Assembly: GCF_009937995.1 (NCBI RefSeq)
Contig: NZ_AP021881.1
Coordinates: 2,232,001 to 2,296,000, forward strand
DNA from: Sulfuriferula nivalis
GTDB lineage: Bacteria; Pseudomonadota; Gammaproteobacteria; Burkholderiales; Sulfuriferulaceae
Direction: 5' to 3'
Length of the DNA: 64,000 nucleotides
Below, in pieces: positions 8,089 to 17,879 of the stretch. The notes under the pieces are model-generated. The model made no database searches. It worked only from the letters and a program-made list of their open reading frames with translations, and had not been told where the DNA came from. The translations under genes were made by a program, and so were the position numbers. Within the stretch, counting starts at the first letter, position 1; each line of letters begins with the position of its first letter.

Positions 8089-8115
8089 GTTAAGATGCCG
8101 AGACATCATAGCACT

Positions 8116-8682
8116 CTATATTGTCGGCAATGTGACACCAGTCTGACCTTGATATTTACCACCGCGGTCACGGTATGAAGTTTCACAAACTTCATCACTT
8201 TCAAAGAACAATACCTGTGCCACACCTTCATTAGCATAAATACGCGCAGGCAAAGGGGTCGTATTGGAAAACTCCAAGGTCACGTAGCCTTCCCACTCTG
8301 GCTCAAACGGTGTGACATTCACAATAATGCCGCAACGCGCATAAGTAGATTTGCCCAGACATATCGTCAACACATTACGCGGAATGCGGAAATATTCGAC
8401 CGTACGCGCCAGCGCGAATGAATTCGGCGGAATAATACACGAATCACCGACCACATCAACAAACGAATTTGGGTCAAAGTTTTTCGGATCAACGATGGTC
8501 GAGTTGATATTAGTAAACAACTTGAATTCATTGGCGCAACGAATATCGTAACCGTAACTCGATGTGCCATACGACACAATTTTATTACCATTAACTTCAC
8601 GTACCTGGCCTGGCTCAAACGGTTCTATCATGCCGTGTTGCTCCGCCATCTTACGTATCCACTTATCTGCTTTAATAGACAT
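8116..8682 (-). CDS. dcd: dCTP deaminase
   Basis: This 188-residue protein has the usual length for Dcd. It converts dCTP to dUTP and ammonia, supplying dUMP for thymidylate synthesis. Recognisable segments are the N-terminal [35 protein letters not shown], the conserved [17 protein letters not shown], the [12 protein letters not shown] active-site loop with the catalytic Glu in [20 protein letters not shown], and the C-terminal [13 protein letters not shown] closing over the nucleotide. It starts 2 bp after the apbC stop, so the two form one operon. Housekeeping; the call is firm. Confidence 0.97.
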   Translation of the reverse strand: MSIKADKWIRKMAEQHGMIEPFEPGQVREVNGNKIVSYGTSSYGYDIRCANEFKLFTNINSTIVDPKNFDPNSFVDVVGDSCIIPPNSFALARTVEYFRIPRNVLTICLGKSTYARCGIIVNVTPFEPEWEGYVTLEFSNTTPLPARIYANEGVAQVLFFESDEVCETSYRDRGGKYQGQTGVTLPTI

Positions 8683-8684
8683 GA

Positions 8685-9773
8685 TCAGGTATTCTGAATA
8701 ACAATTTTAGGGAACGCACTGCTATGGTCTTGTGCTTGTTCAGCAACCTTGACCGCAACACGGCGCGCAATTTGTTTATAAATTTCGGCAATACGGCTAT
8801 TCGGTGCTGTCACCACAGTCGGCGCACCATTATCGGCTTCTTGACGTATGCGGATATCCAGTGGCAATGCGCCAAGGAATTCAATGTCATAATCACCCGA
8901 CATTTTTTCGCCACCGCCTTCACCGAATATGTGTTCCTCATGACCACACTTGCTGCAAATATGGATGCTCATATTTTCAACCACACCAAAAATCGGAATT
9001 CCGACTTTTTCAAACATTTTCAGTCCTTTACGCGCATCTATCAGCGCAATGTCTTGTGGCGTGGTAACGATAACTGCACCTGTAACAGGTACACGTTGGG
9101 CCAAGGTCAATTGAATATCACCTGTACCTGGTGGTAAGTCCACCACCAGATAATCCAGATCTCGCCAGCGAGTATCGTTCAACAACTGCTCCAGCGCCTG
9201 CGTCACCATAGGACCACGCCACACCATAGGTGTTTCCGCATCTATCAAAAAACCTATCGACATGACTTGCAAGCCATGCGCTTCCATCGGCTCCAGACTT
9301 TTGCCATCGCGTGATTCAGGACGGCCTTGTATGCCTAACATGGTGGGTTGTGAAGGCCCATAAATATCCGCATCGAGCATACCCACCTTGGCACCTTCAG
9401 CAGCCAGGGCCAGCGCCAGATTCACTGCCGTAGTCGATTTACCCACACCACCCTTACCAGACGCCACAGCAATGATGTTTTTCACATTTGGTATCAGCTT
9501 CACACCACGCTGCACACTGTGGGTGACTATTTTAAAGCTCACATTAATTTCAATACGGCCTATACCTGTCACAGTCTGAAGTTTATCAACCACAATTTGA
9601 CGTATCACATCCAACTGACTCTGCGCTGGATAAGCTAGTACCACATCAAGCACAACGTTATCGCCATCAATTTTGATATTGCGTATTGCTTTACTGGTAA
9701 CAAAATCCTTACGTGTATTTGGATCAATTGCGGTTTTTAATGCGGTTTGTATTTGTAACTCTGAAATTGCCAT
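8685..9773 (-). CDS. apbC: iron-sulfur cluster carrier protein ApbC/Mrp
   Basis: This 362-residue MinD/Mrp-family ATPase carries and transfers 4Fe-4S clusters. An N-terminal MIP18-like (FeS assembly) domain occupies about residues 1-85. The deviant Walker [20 protein letters not shown] lies near 106, then [31 protein letters not shown], and the cluster-binding CSKCGHEEH with the CxxC pair. It precedes dcd by 2 bp on the same strand. ATG at 9773 is the natural start. In most betaproteobacteria apbC sits beside metG; here the upstream neighbour is the rppH pair. The function is well established for the family. Confidence 0.95.
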   Translation of the reverse strand: MAISELQIQTALKTAIDPNTRKDFVTSKAIRNIKIDGDNVVLDVVLAYPAQSQLDVIRQIVVDKLQTVTGIGRIEINVSFKIVTHSVQRGVKLIPNVKNIIAVASGKGGVGKSTTAVNLALALAAEGAKVGMLDADIYGPSQPTMLGIQGRPESRDGKSLEPMEAHGLQVMSIGFLIDAETPMVWRGPMVTQALEQLLNDTRWRDLDYLVVDLPPGTGDIQLTLAQRVPVTGAVIVTTPQDIALIDARKGLKMFEKVGIPIFGVVENMSIHICSKCGHEEHIFGEGGGEKMSGDYDIEFLGALPLDIRIRQEADNGAPTVVTAPNSRIAEIYKQIARRVAVKVAEQAQDHSSAFPKIVIQNT

Positions 9774-9798
9774 ATTTATCTAATAACCTTAAAAAATC

Positions 9799-10413
9799 TC
9801 AATCAAATACATGCGCCAACTCGCGCTGTATTGCAACATCCGCACCAGGGCCATATTGGCTGGCTTGCGGGTCAAAATCGTCAGTAAATGCATATTCAAA
9901 TTTCACGTCTTGCAAACCCAATGTGCCGAACATGCGATTTTCAAATGAATAATCATTATCTTGTGCGGCCAATGTCGGCCAGCCTGACTCACCCATCGAC
10001 AAGATAGGGCCGAAGAACACCATGCCCGGTTTATTTTTGCAGCGCAGTGCACAACTGCTCTCAGTACGTCCTGACATAGGCAGAAAATCAATAGTGCGTG
10101 AAAAACGATTTTCTCTGTCCAGCACCAGATCTATCGCACCTTTAATACGTTTTGCCTCATGACCATAAGCCATGGACTGTGCACCACTTGCAGAGCGCCA
10201 GACATCCACATCCTGCGCGCCAAAATAACTGGGATAAAAAATAAACTTGAGCGGCATTATCACATTGACTTCCGCCAATAACGCATCAGAAAACGATGGG
10301 GTATTAATTAAAATACCACCACCTTCTTTATCCGCTAAATAAAACACCGCAGGGCTCGTATTTTCTACATAGTAAACAGCACGATCAAATGACTCAAATA
10401 TCAACTTCATCAT
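9799..10413 (-). CDS. conserved hypothetical protein, possibly metallo-beta-lactamase fold without metal ligands
   Basis: This is a 204-residue soluble protein. Segments such as [47 protein letters not shown] and [16 protein letters not shown] have the strand-turn rhythm of a metallo-beta-lactamase-like fold. The HxHxDH metal motif is missing, so hydrolase activity is doubtful. Its start overlaps the rppH stop by 4 bp (ATGA), so the two are made together. Function is unknown; coupling to an RNA pyrophosphohydrolase is the only contextual clue. The fold assignment is inference. Confidence 0.6.
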   Translation of the reverse strand: MMKLIFESFDRAVYYVENTSPAVFYLADKEGGGILINTPSFSDALLAEVNVIMPLKFIFYPSYFGAQDVDVWRSASGAQSMAYGHEAKRIKGAIDLVLDRENRFSRTIDFLPMSGRTESSCALRCKNKPGMVFFGPILSMGESGWPTLAAQDNDYSFENRMFGTLGLQDVKFEYAFTDDFDPQASQYGPGADVAIQRELAHVFD

Positions 10414-10943
10414 TTGGATGCATCCACCAACAAGCCAACCTCACCGTGTGGTGTGTGGCGACGCTCATGATCCCTATCCAGATAATGCGCCAACTCTGAC
10501 AACGCCGCGCGATACACATCACGTTTGAACTCAACTACTGTATCCATTGCCACCCAATAACTATTCCAACGCCAAGCATCAAACTCTGGATGTGTCGATG
10601 CGCGTAAACACACATCGCAATCACGCCCAGTCAAGCGCAACAAAAACCAGATCTGCTTTTGTCCACGATAATGCCCACGGCAATCACGCCGCGACCAATG
10701 CCGTGGCACATCATAGCGCAGCCAGTTCTGTGTACGCCCAAGAATACGTACATGCTCCGGCGCCAACCCCACTTCTTCCATCAGCTCCCTGTACATTGCC
10801 TGTTCAGGACTTTCACCGTGGTCAATACCGCCTTGTGGAAACTGCCAAGCATGTTGCCGTACTCGCTTACCCCAAAACACCTCATTTCTGGCGTTACAGA
10901 GAATGATGCCGACATTGGGTCTGTACCCATCCTTGTCGATCAT
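10410..10943 (-). CDS. rppH: RNA pyrophosphohydrolase (Nudix)
   Basis: This 177-residue RppH removes pyrophosphate from the 5' triphosphate of mRNAs, which starts RNase E-dependent decay. The opening [17 protein letters not shown] and the Nudix box [20 protein letters not shown] followed by VGL are exact family features, as is [13 protein letters not shown] at 10943 is preferred over the GTG at 10952, because AGGTGG gives good spacing and RppH proteins normally begin this way. It is the first gene of a pair with the overlapping hypothetical gene, and it is divergent from the repeat-protein gene at 11026. Confidence 0.95.
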   Translation of the reverse strand: MIDKDGYRPNVGIILCNARNEVFWGKRVRQHAWQFPQGGIDHGESPEQAMYRELMEEVGLAPEHVRILGRTQNWLRYDVPRHWSRRDCRGHYRGQKQIWFLLRLTGRDCDVCLRASTHPEFDAWRWNSYWVAMDTVVEFKRDVYRAALSELAHYLDRDHERRHTPHGEVGLLVDASK

Positions 10944-11025
10944 ATTCGCCACCTAAATTTAATCCGTTACAATATAGGTACATTTTTTCATAGTTCGTTC
11001 ATATTGGAAAGCTAGGATTTCAAGA

Positions 11026-11457
11026 ATGCCTCATTTAGAAAAACAATACAAAGCACTCCCCCTCGCAGAGCGACTCGATTTAGCGCTGAGCGACAGTCTA
11101 CCAGAGGCTTACCGCCCTTTTATGGTCCGAGAACAATGGATGGTCATTAAATGCTATTTTGCACGCCGTGCCGACCTGAACATGGATGAAATCACCGCCC
11201 TTATCGCTGATCAGGATCACGTCATCCGCCTGTGTATAGCCAAACGCCCCGACCTTACCCCAGAAATGATAGACATGTGCGTCAATGACCGCGATCCTAA
11301 TGTACGCCATGCCATCTGTCGCAATGCCAGTTTAACCACTGCGCAACGCCAACAATTACAGCAAGATGTAGATCCGCTGGTGGCGCGTGCAGCAACTAAG
11401 CCACCCAAAGAAACCCAGTATCGCCAGCGCCCGGGGCAAACACGAGTTATTAAATAA
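11026..11457 (+). CDS. LRV-like helical repeat protein
   Basis: This is a 143-residue protein. From about residue 45 it contains back-to-back units of about 24 residues with the pattern R-x-DL-x-x-(D/E)-x-I-x-x-(L/C)-x-x-D-x-(D/H)-x-x-(I/V)-R: compare RADLNMDEITALIADQDHVI, RPDLTPEMIDMCVNDRDPNV and NASLTTAQRQQLQQDVDPLV. This matches the leucine-rich-variant type of alpha/3-10 repeat known from small iron-sulfur proteins near nif genes, but no cysteine cluster precedes it here. It is divergent from rppH. It probably binds a protein partner; no function is known. Confidence 0.65.
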   Translation: MPHLEKQYKALPLAERLDLALSDSLPEAYRPFMVREQWMVIKCYFARRADLNMDEITALIADQDHVIRLCIAKRPDLTPEMIDMCVNDRDPNVRHAICRNASLTTAQRQQLQQDVDPLVARAATKPPKETQYRQRPGQTRVIK

Positions 11458-11498
11458 TCTACACACTGTTGCAATTACGCTAGTATCAACTATCGCTT

Positions 11499-11741
11499 AT
11501 CCTAGAAACGGCGGTTGAACACGTTGAAGTGTGCGCACATCGGGGTGCAGGGCAAGGCGCGACAATCCTGAATGGTCATTCCATTCAGGTGCGAAGCAAC
11601 GCCGCCATGTGCCGTGAGGGGCGTGCAATTCAACGGGTAGCGTAGTCACCAAACAGGTGACAAGTAAATCACCAAAATAAGCGTTAAACATGATGATGAT
11701 GTTAACTCAACAAACTAGCGGTCAACTGCCGTTTCTAGGAT
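11499..11741. mobile_element. MITE-like palindromic element
   Basis: A stretch of about 243 bp is bounded by near-perfect 20-bp terminal inverted repeats, ATCCTAGAAACGGCGGTTGA on the left and the complement of TCAACTGCCGTTTCTAGGAT on the right (one mismatch). Inside are further hairpins: CCTGAATGG/CCATTCAGG around 11570-11592 and GTCACC/GGTGAC around 11645-11661. There is no credible coding capacity. No clear target duplication is seen. It fits a non-autonomous element or a dispersed structured repeat; only one copy is visible in this window. Confidence 0.6.
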
Positions 11742-11769
11742 TATAATACCGCGCTCACAGGAGCTAGCC

Positions 11770-12630
11770 ATGTCGCACAAAACCACCGCTATTTTGTTAA
11801 TCAGCTGCCCAGATCAAAAAGGTCTGGTAGCTGCAATTGCTGATTTTTTATATCAGCACAACGCAAATATCCTGCATGCAGATCAACATCAAGATGCAGA
11901 GTTAGGTTTGTTCCTGATGCGGGTGGAGTGGGATTTACAAGGTTTTGATCTCGATCTTGTCGATTTCAACACTGCGTTTGCGCCGATTGCCACACGTTTT
12001 CAGATGCAATGGCGCTTGGCCAGTTCTGGCAGCAAGCCTCGACTGGCGATCTTTGTCTCTCGCTACGATCATTGTTTAGCTGATTTGCTTTACCGTTATC
12101 AGGCAGGAGAACTCAACTGCAACATCCCCATTATCATCAGTAACCATACTGACACAAAATGGCTAGCCGATGCCTACGGCATTCCGTTTCAACACGTCAG
12201 CATCGATAAAAACAACAAAGCGGATGCAGAAGCTACCCAACTCGCCATCCTGCGTCACCATCACATAGATTTCATCGTACTCGCGCGATACATGCAGGTA
12301 TTATCATCCGATTTTATTCGCCATTATCCAAGTCGGATTATCAATATCCACCACTCATTTTTGCCTGCATTTCATGGTGCTAAGCCCTATCACCGCGCAT
12401 TTGAACGTGGCGTTAAACTCATAGGCGCGACCAGCCATTACGTTACCGAAACACTGGACGACGGCCCCATCATTGAACAAGACGTCGCCCGCATTTCGCA
12501 CCGAGACGATCTGGATGATTTAATACGTCGCGGTGCGGATTTAGAGAAAATAGTACTGTCCCGCGCTGTACGCTGGCATATCGAAAACCGCGTTTTACTC
12601 TACGCCAACAAAACAGTGGTATTTGATTAA
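11770..12630 (+). CDS. purU: formyltetrahydrofolate deformylase
   Basis: This 286-residue PurU hydrolyses 10-formyl-THF to formate and THF, balancing one-carbon pools. An N-terminal ACT domain (about 5-85; ILLISCPDQKGLVAAIADFL) is followed by the formyltransferase-like domain. Catalytic residues are in IPIIISNHTD, the HHSFLPAFHGAKPYHRAF loop (His and the family Asn in RIINIHHSFLP) and the Asp of TLDDGPIIEQDV. CAGGAG lies before the ATG. It is transcribed alone, just after the MITE-like repeat and convergent with the DsrE-like gene. Length and motifs are normal. Confidence 0.95.
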   Translation: MSHKTTAILLISCPDQKGLVAAIADFLYQHNANILHADQHQDAELGLFLMRVEWDLQGFDLDLVDFNTAFAPIATRFQMQWRLASSGSKPRLAIFVSRYDHCLADLLYRYQAGELNCNIPIIISNHTDTKWLADAYGIPFQHVSIDKNNKADAEATQLAILRHHHIDFIVLARYMQVLSSDFIRHYPSRIINIHHSFLPAFHGAKPYHRAFERGVKLIGATSHYVTETLDDGPIIEQDVARISHRDDLDDLIRRGADLEKIVLSRAVRWHIENRVLLYANKTVVFD

Positions 12631-12639
12631 AAACAGTAT

Positions 12640-13071
12640 TTACGGGCGAATATAAGCGTAACCAGCCAGCTCTTTACGGGCAATTTCTACCACACCGGCT
12701 TTAACATAACCAATGCCAACCTGCATATCCTCTGGTTTTAATTGCATTCCGTGCATACTGTTTTCACATGCCACAATCTTAATCCCCGCGGCCAAAGCAT
12801 CCTGCACTCTGCCACCTACTTCGGAATCAAATTTCAACATATTGATACCTGGCCCAAAAGCGACAATCTCAATGACACTACCATCTTTACCGAGTTCTTT
12901 TTGCACATTCATCGCATTATTTAAGCTCAGATTCCATTTTTTAGCGTCAGCATCACTCACCTGTATCACCATTTTCAATGGGGCGGCCTGTACAACCTCC
13001 GCAGGCGATGCGGCAAAACTCACTACTGGTACGGAACAACCCAACATGACACACAACAATAACTTGTTCAT
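12640..13071 (-). CDS. periplasmic DsrE/DsrF-like protein
   Basis: This 143-residue protein has a cleavable signal peptide (MNKLLLCVMLGCSVPVVSFA, cut after Ala-20 or 21). The mature part has the DsrE fold: KMVIQVSDADAKKWNLSLNN, IEIVAFGPGINMLK and GIKIVACENSMHGM, with one conserved Cys in ACENSM. Cytoplasmic DsrE proteins handle persulfides; exported relatives are common in sulfur and iron oxidisers but their role is not settled. It lies 15 bp downstream of the TonB-like gene on the same strand, so the two may be co-transcribed. Confidence 0.85.
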   Translation of the reverse strand: MNKLLLCVMLGCSVPVVSFAASPAEVVQAAPLKMVIQVSDADAKKWNLSLNNAMNVQKELGKDGSVIEIVAFGPGINMLKFDSEVGGRVQDALAAGIKIVACENSMHGMQLKPEDMQVGIGYVKAGVVEIARKELAGYAYIRP

Positions 13072-13086
13072 CTAATTCTCCTCGCT

Positions 13087-13941
13087 TTAACGTAACTGAC
13101 CATCGCCCTGAAAAAACTCACGCAGCATGAAGTCTTCCAATCCCGCATTATCAACTGGCTTGGCTGACAAAGTAACAACACGATGCAACCGCTGCGAATC
13201 CCACTGAAAATCGCCTTTATAATAACGCCGAATCAAGTCTATCATTTTATGAATAATCGCACGTTCTATATCAGGACTATCTCCCTTCTCAACTTCTATT
13301 ACTTCCCGCCGCGCATTACTGTAATCATTGGTCCAGCCTCGGAACGAAAACTCAGCGGTATAACTATCCATACGTATTATTCTAAATATCCCATTCGTCC
13401 CTCCCGATTTCAGATTACGTTTAATCACATCATCACGCGTTTGCTCAGCGCTAGGCGCAGACACGGCCTCAGCACCACCCGCCGCAATACGCTGCGCTGC
13501 AATATATGACTGCATATCTGGGAAATCGTTGGGATTTAACTTAGATGGCGTAGCTTGCACAACATCAGGCGGTGACTTCGGCACGACAAAAGTCGCATTA
13601 GCTTGATTCGTGGCTAAAACAGGTCTGGACAGATGCGCCTTCGTCCTTACTGGTGTAGCCTTGCTTGGTTTAACAGCAGGCTTGCTAGTTGGCACAGGAG
13701 GCTGTTGATGAGACGGTTTGTCTGGCGGAGCCAGCTGCACCGCCAACACCGAGTCCCCACCCTGCACACCACTTTCAGCAGATTGCGGTGGTAATTTTGG
13801 CACAAAAACCAAAACTGCCACATGTATCAATAATGACAATACCCCTGCGACCAGCACACTGCGTCGCACCCGCAATTCCAGATAGGCGCGACGTGGACGC
13901 TCGGATGCAAACATTGCAGTCGAGGAAAAGGGGTTAGTCAT
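13087..13941 (-). CDS. TonB-like single-span protein with Pro-rich linker
   Basis: This is a 284-residue protein. A basic cytoplasmic tail (about 1-27) is followed by one membrane helix (SVLVAGVLSLLIHVAVLVFV, about 28-47). Next is a Pro/Lys/Ala-rich linker (about 75-160) typical of TonB-like energy couplers, then a C-terminal domain of about 120 residues (FRIIRMDSYTAEFSFRGW, GDFQWDSQRLHRVVTLSAKP). The end is not a recognisable TonB_C, and no exbB/exbD is nearby, so transport coupling is only a guess. The C-terminal sequence is conserved-looking but not assigned. It precedes the DsrE-like gene. Confidence 0.55.
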   Translation of the reverse strand: MTNPFSSTAMFASERPRRAYLELRVRRSVLVAGVLSLLIHVAVLVFVPKLPPQSAESGVQGGDSVLAVQLAPPDKPSHQQPPVPTSKPAVKPSKATPVRTKAHLSRPVLATNQANATFVVPKSPPDVVQATPSKLNPNDFPDMQSYIAAQRIAAGGAEAVSAPSAEQTRDDVIKRNLKSGGTNGIFRIIRMDSYTAEFSFRGWTNDYSNARREVIEVEKGDSPDIERAIIHKMIDLIRRYYKGDFQWDSQRLHRVVTLSAKPVDNAGLEDFMLREFFQGDGQLR

Positions 13942-14020
13942 TCAATTTAACATTCAAATTTATCAACGAAAAATGGACACCATACGATGTCCATTAGTTC
14001 ATATTAGGCGCTTATCCTGT

Positions 14021-14227
14021 TTAATGCCCATGCACCACAGTACCGGCTTTTAGTTTGAATGTCGTGCCGCAATACGGACACAATGCCTCACCTGTATCCA
14101 CCACATCCAGAAATACACGTGGATGCGAATTCCAGGCTATCATCTCTGGCGTAGGGCAATGCAAAGGTAAATCTTCTGCACCGACTTCTATGAAACGTTC
14201 TGTATTATCGTGTTGTGCCATGTTCAT
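14021..14227 (-). CDS. zinc-finger domain protein (zf-CHCC)
   Basis: This is a protein of about 68 residues. The motif is H...C at LHCPTP followed by the CPYCGTTF knuckle, a C-H-C-C zinc site similar to the NDUFS6-like C-terminal domain. The ORF could begin at a TTG overlapping the ilvE stop, but ATG at 14227 or at 14221 (MAQHDN) is more likely. It follows ilvE almost without a gap, an arrangement conserved in betaproteobacteria. Its molecular role is not established; a small zinc-binding helper is likely. Confidence 0.85.
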   Translation of the reverse strand: MNMAQHDNTERFIEVGAEDLPLHCPTPEMIAWNSHPRVFLDVVDTGEALCPYCGTTFKLKAGTVVHGH

Positions 14228-14229
14228 TC

Positions 14230-15150
14230 TCAAATATAACTTAACCAGTCAGCATGCTTAGGCGCTTTGCCTGTCACACAATCAAAATACATTTTTTGCA
14301 GCTGGGTTGTAACAGGGCCACGCTCACCCGTACCTATCATACGATTATCCAGTTCGCGTATAGGCGTTACTTCAGCAGCGGTACCCGTAAAGAAAGCCTC
14401 ATCCGCACTATAGACCTCATCACGTGTAATACGTTTCTCTACAACTTGCAGCCCTATTTCACCCGCCAATTGCACTATGGTGTCGCGGGTAATGCCTTCC
14501 AGCGCACTGGTCAGGTCAGGCGTATAAAGTTTGCCATTACGAACGATAAATACGTTCTCACCCGAACCTTCAGCCACAAAGCCATCCACATCCAGTAACA
14601 AAGCTTCCTGATAACCATCTTGTACCGCTTCCTGATGTGCCAGGATAGAGTTCATGTAGTTACCATTCGCCTTGGCTTTACACATGGTGATGTTGACGTG
14701 ATGACGTGCAAAGGATGAAGTTTTAACGCGAATACCTTTTTCCAGTGCCTCAGCACCCATGTAAGCACCCCAAGTCCAGGCGGCAACGATCACATGCGTA
14801 GATAAATTCTTGGCAGAGATGCCCATCGCTTCCGAACCATAAAATGCCATCGGACGTAAGTAGGCAGATTCCAGATTATTTTCACGCACCGCTGCCAACT
14901 GCGCAGCTTTCAGCGTTTCCTTATCAAACGGCAATTTCATACCCAGAATATGCGCAGAACGGAACAGTCTGTCAGTATGTTCCTGCAAACGGAATATTGC
15001 CGTACCTTCAGCAGTCTTATACGCGCGCACGCCTTCAAACACGCCCATACCATAATGCAGAGTGTGAGTTAAGACATGGGTAGTGGCATCACGCCAGGCA
15101 ACCATTTTGCCGTCATACCAAATTAAACCATCGCGGTCAGACATAGACAT
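14230..15150 (-). CDS. ilvE: branched-chain amino acid aminotransferase
   Basis: This 306-residue fold-type IV PLP enzyme performs the last step of Leu/Ile/Val synthesis, with glutamate as amino donor. Diagnostic segments are DGLIWYDGKMVAW, HTLHYGMGVFEGVRAY, RLFRSAHIL, the PLP lysine in KAKANGNYMNSILA, and EGSGENVFIVRNGKLYTPDL followed by EGITRDTI. GGAG before the start codon supports the ATG at 15150. It is followed directly by the zinc-finger gene and preceded by glnE on the same strand. Standard length. Confidence 0.96.
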   Translation of the reverse strand: MSMSDRDGLIWYDGKMVAWRDATTHVLTHTLHYGMGVFEGVRAYKTAEGTAIFRLQEHTDRLFRSAHILGMKLPFDKETLKAAQLAAVRENNLESAYLRPMAFYGSEAMGISAKNLSTHVIVAAWTWGAYMGAEALEKGIRVKTSSFARHHVNITMCKAKANGNYMNSILAHQEAVQDGYQEALLLDVDGFVAEGSGENVFIVRNGKLYTPDLTSALEGITRDTIVQLAGEIGLQVVEKRITRDEVYSADEAFFTGTAAEVTPIRELDNRMIGTGERGPVTTQLQKMYFDCVTGKAPKHADWLSYI

Positions 15151-15192
15151 TGCATATACTCCAGAGACTTTAAGATAATTTTCAATTGTAAC

Positions 15193-17865
15193 TTATTTTG
15201 CGGCGAATATATGCATCCACAACGCTTTAACCGCCTCCGCATGTGGTGCAATTTGCGCATATTCTACACGGGCGGCATCAACACCCTGCAAACGTAATAC
15301 ATGCTGCAGCTGCCTGAACTGGCGATAAGCCATACGCACAGACTCAGCCTGCGCTGTATTGATCAGATCCAGCTCTGCTGCTTTTTTAAGCAACGCCAGA
15401 TTACCGATATTGCCAGTCAAATCACAGTGTGTAGCGCTGTAAGCCAATATCAGATATTGAACAATGAATTCAACATCCACAATGCCACCTGCATCATGTT
15501 TAATATCAAACAGTTCACTACGATTAGGATGCCCATCATGCATTTTCTGACGCATGACACTAATATCGTCTCGCAGCTTTTCCCTATCTCGCTGCTGTCG
15601 AAGAATTTTGCAACGGATAGGTTCAAACAACTCACCAACCCGCTTATCCCCAGCAACAAAACGTGCACGAGTCAGCGCCTGATGTTCCCAAGTCCAGGCG
15701 TGGTGTTGTTGATAATCGCTGAACGCTTCTATATTACTTACCAGTAAACCTGAAGCGCCATCAGGTCGCAAACGCAAATCCGTCTCATACAACATGCCCG
15801 CAGCAGTCGTACTCGACAACCATGTATTGATACGCTGTGCCAGGCGTGCATAATGCACGGCAGCATCAGGCGCGTCATCCTCATATAAAAACACCACATC
15901 CAGGTCAGAGGCATAACCCATCTCACGGCCACCCAGCTTGCCATAACCTATGATGGCAAATTTTGGATAAGGATAATGACGGTTTTGTACACCAGCCCAC
16001 GCCAACGGTATGACTTCCTCCAGTATGAGCGCTGCCAGATCAGACAGATAATCCGACAACTGCTCCAATGGCAGCACCCCCGCAATATCCTGCGCCAGCA
16101 AATGCAATGTCACACGCTGACGGAAATGGCGCATTGCATCCATTTGACGTTCAGTATCACCATCCAGCTCCAGCATTTGCTCATGCAAGCTTTGTCGCAG
16201 CACACTTAAATCAGGTAGTGCATAAAGCACCCGCGCATCAATCAACTCGTCCAGCAGCATGGGATTATTCGACAAGTACTGCGCTGCCCAAGGACTGGCT
16301 GCACATAATTTCGCCAACTGACGCAAAGGTGCGGGATATTCAATAAGCAGCGCTAAGTAAGCAGACCGCCGTGCAACAGTTTCGAGCAAATCCAGCATCC
16401 GCGACAGCGTCGCGTCGCGTGGCGGCAAGGTTGCTGCTAATGCGATGATTTCAGGCACCAGCACATCAAGCCTATGCTTAGCTTTGTCGGGCAATTGCAC
16501 ATATCGTGTACCACGCCGCGTTAATTGCAAACGTTGATAAACACCAGCAGCATCGTCATATCCCAAATTTTCAAGTCGCTCAACAGCAGCCACTTCGCTC
16601 AAGGCACCCAGCCATAGGGCACTTAACGGATGCGTTGCACCATCGTCTTGCGGTACTGAAAAAACCTGATCAAAATGTCGAGTGACATTAGCACGATGCT
16701 TGTTCAGCTCAACCAAAAATTGGACATAATCAACAAAATCCATACTCGCTGCAATTCGTGCCTGATCCTCAGGTAGCTTGGGCAGTTTCTGTGTTTGTGC
16801 ATCATCTATATATTGCAACCTGTGTTCCAGATTACGCAAAAAATAATAGGCTTCCAACAACTCACTCGCCGCTGCGGGGGGCAAACTGCCGATTACCGCT
16901 AGCATCGGCAACACTGCTCGAGTGGATTTGTTTTGCAACTTGCTTAACTGCCCGCCACGAATCAACTGGAATACCTGAGTAATAAACTCTATCTCGCGTA
17001 TACCACCCGGACCCAGTTTAATATTATCGACCCTATCATGACGAACAACCTCACGACGGATCTGCGCATGCAAATCACGCATTGCCGAAAAAGCATTAAA
17101 ATCCAGATATTTACGATACACAAATGGTCGGACTATCGCATTCAGTTCAGAAAGATGGCTACCTGATAACGCTCGACCTTTGATCCATGCATAACGCTCC
17201 CATTCCCGCCCATGTACTAGCAAATAGTCTTCAAATGCACCATAGCTCATCGCCAGCGGCCCTGCGTCTCCCCATGGCCGCAGACGAGTATCAACACGGA
17301 AAACAAAGCCGTCAGCGGTAATTTCAGAAATCGCCAGGCCTATTTTTTTAGCCAGCAAAACAAAAAATTGATGATAAGAGAGCGGCTTATCGCCAGTGGT
17401 TTCACCTTCATCGGCATAAAGGTAAATCAAGTCTATGTCCGACGACACATTCAGTTCGGCACCGCCGAGCTTGCCCATACCTATCACTGCCAACTGCATA
17501 GGCGTGCCATCGGCATTCATGGGCTTGCCGTGAACTTGTGCAAGCAACTCGGTATGAAATTTCAGTGCATGCCGCACGGTGACTTCAGCCAAGTCTGTGC
17601 ACATCCGCATGACTTCATGCACATCCGCCAGCCCAGCCAAATCCCGCACTATCATCTGCGCCATCACAGCCTGGCGGAGTTTACGCAACACATGCTGCAA
17701 ACTTGCCACATCAGTAATAGTTGCTGCATCTATCATGGCTTGCATCGCGGCAGCATGCCAAGGCGTTGCCAAACGTTCAGCTAACTGTGTCGCAAAGTCA
17801 GCGTCAGCTGCCAACAGCCGCGCTAAATAACGCGAATGCTGGCTGGCTGCTAGAATCTTGTCCAT
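15193..17865 (-). CDS. glnE: bifunctional glutamine synthetase adenylyltransferase/deadenylylase
   Basis: This protein of about 890 residues is slightly shorter at the N-terminus than the E. coli enzyme. GlnE adds and removes AMP on glutamine synthetase in response to PII. Two nucleotidyltransferase modules are visible: GGAELNVSSDIDLIYLYADE (about residue 135-155) and GGREMGYASDLDVVFLYEDD (about 645-665). Each has a D-x-D metal pair and is followed by a helical GlnD-UR_UTase-like domain (GPGGIREIEFITQ and DAGGIVDVEFIVQ). ATG at 17865 with AGGTG upstream is preferred to the GTG at 17871. It lies 14 bp after the malic enzyme gene and probably shares its transcript. Confidence 0.95.
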   Translation of the reverse strand: MDKILAASQHSRYLARLLAADADFATQLAERLATPWHAAAMQAMIDAATITDVASLQHVLRKLRQAVMAQMIVRDLAGLADVHEVMRMCTDLAEVTVRHALKFHTELLAQVHGKPMNADGTPMQLAVIGMGKLGGAELNVSSDIDLIYLYADEGETTGDKPLSYHQFFVLLAKKIGLAISEITADGFVFRVDTRLRPWGDAGPLAMSYGAFEDYLLVHGREWERYAWIKGRALSGSHLSELNAIVRPFVYRKYLDFNAFSAMRDLHAQIRREVVRHDRVDNIKLGPGGIREIEFITQVFQLIRGGQLSKLQNKSTRAVLPMLAVIGSLPPAAASELLEAYYFLRNLEHRLQYIDDAQTQKLPKLPEDQARIAASMDFVDYVQFLVELNKHRANVTRHFDQVFSVPQDDGATHPLSALWLGALSEVAAVERLENLGYDDAAGVYQRLQLTRRGTRYVQLPDKAKHRLDVLVPEIIALAATLPPRDATLSRMLDLLETVARRSAYLALLIEYPAPLRQLAKLCAASPWAAQYLSNNPMLLDELIDARVLYALPDLSVLRQSLHEQMLELDGDTERQMDAMRHFRQRVTLHLLAQDIAGVLPLEQLSDYLSDLAALILEEVIPLAWAGVQNRHYPYPKFAIIGYGKLGGREMGYASDLDVVFLYEDDAPDAAVHYARLAQRINTWLSSTTAAGMLYETDLRLRPDGASGLLVSNIEAFSDYQQHHAWTWEHQALTRARFVAGDKRVGELFEPIRCKILRQQRDREKLRDDISVMRQKMHDGHPNRSELFDIKHDAGGIVDVEFIVQYLILAYSATHCDLTGNIGNLALLKKAAELDLINTAQAESVRMAYRQFRQLQHVLRLQGVDAARVEYAQIAPHAEAVKALWMHIFAAK

Positions 17866-17879
17866 TAACACCTAGCGCA

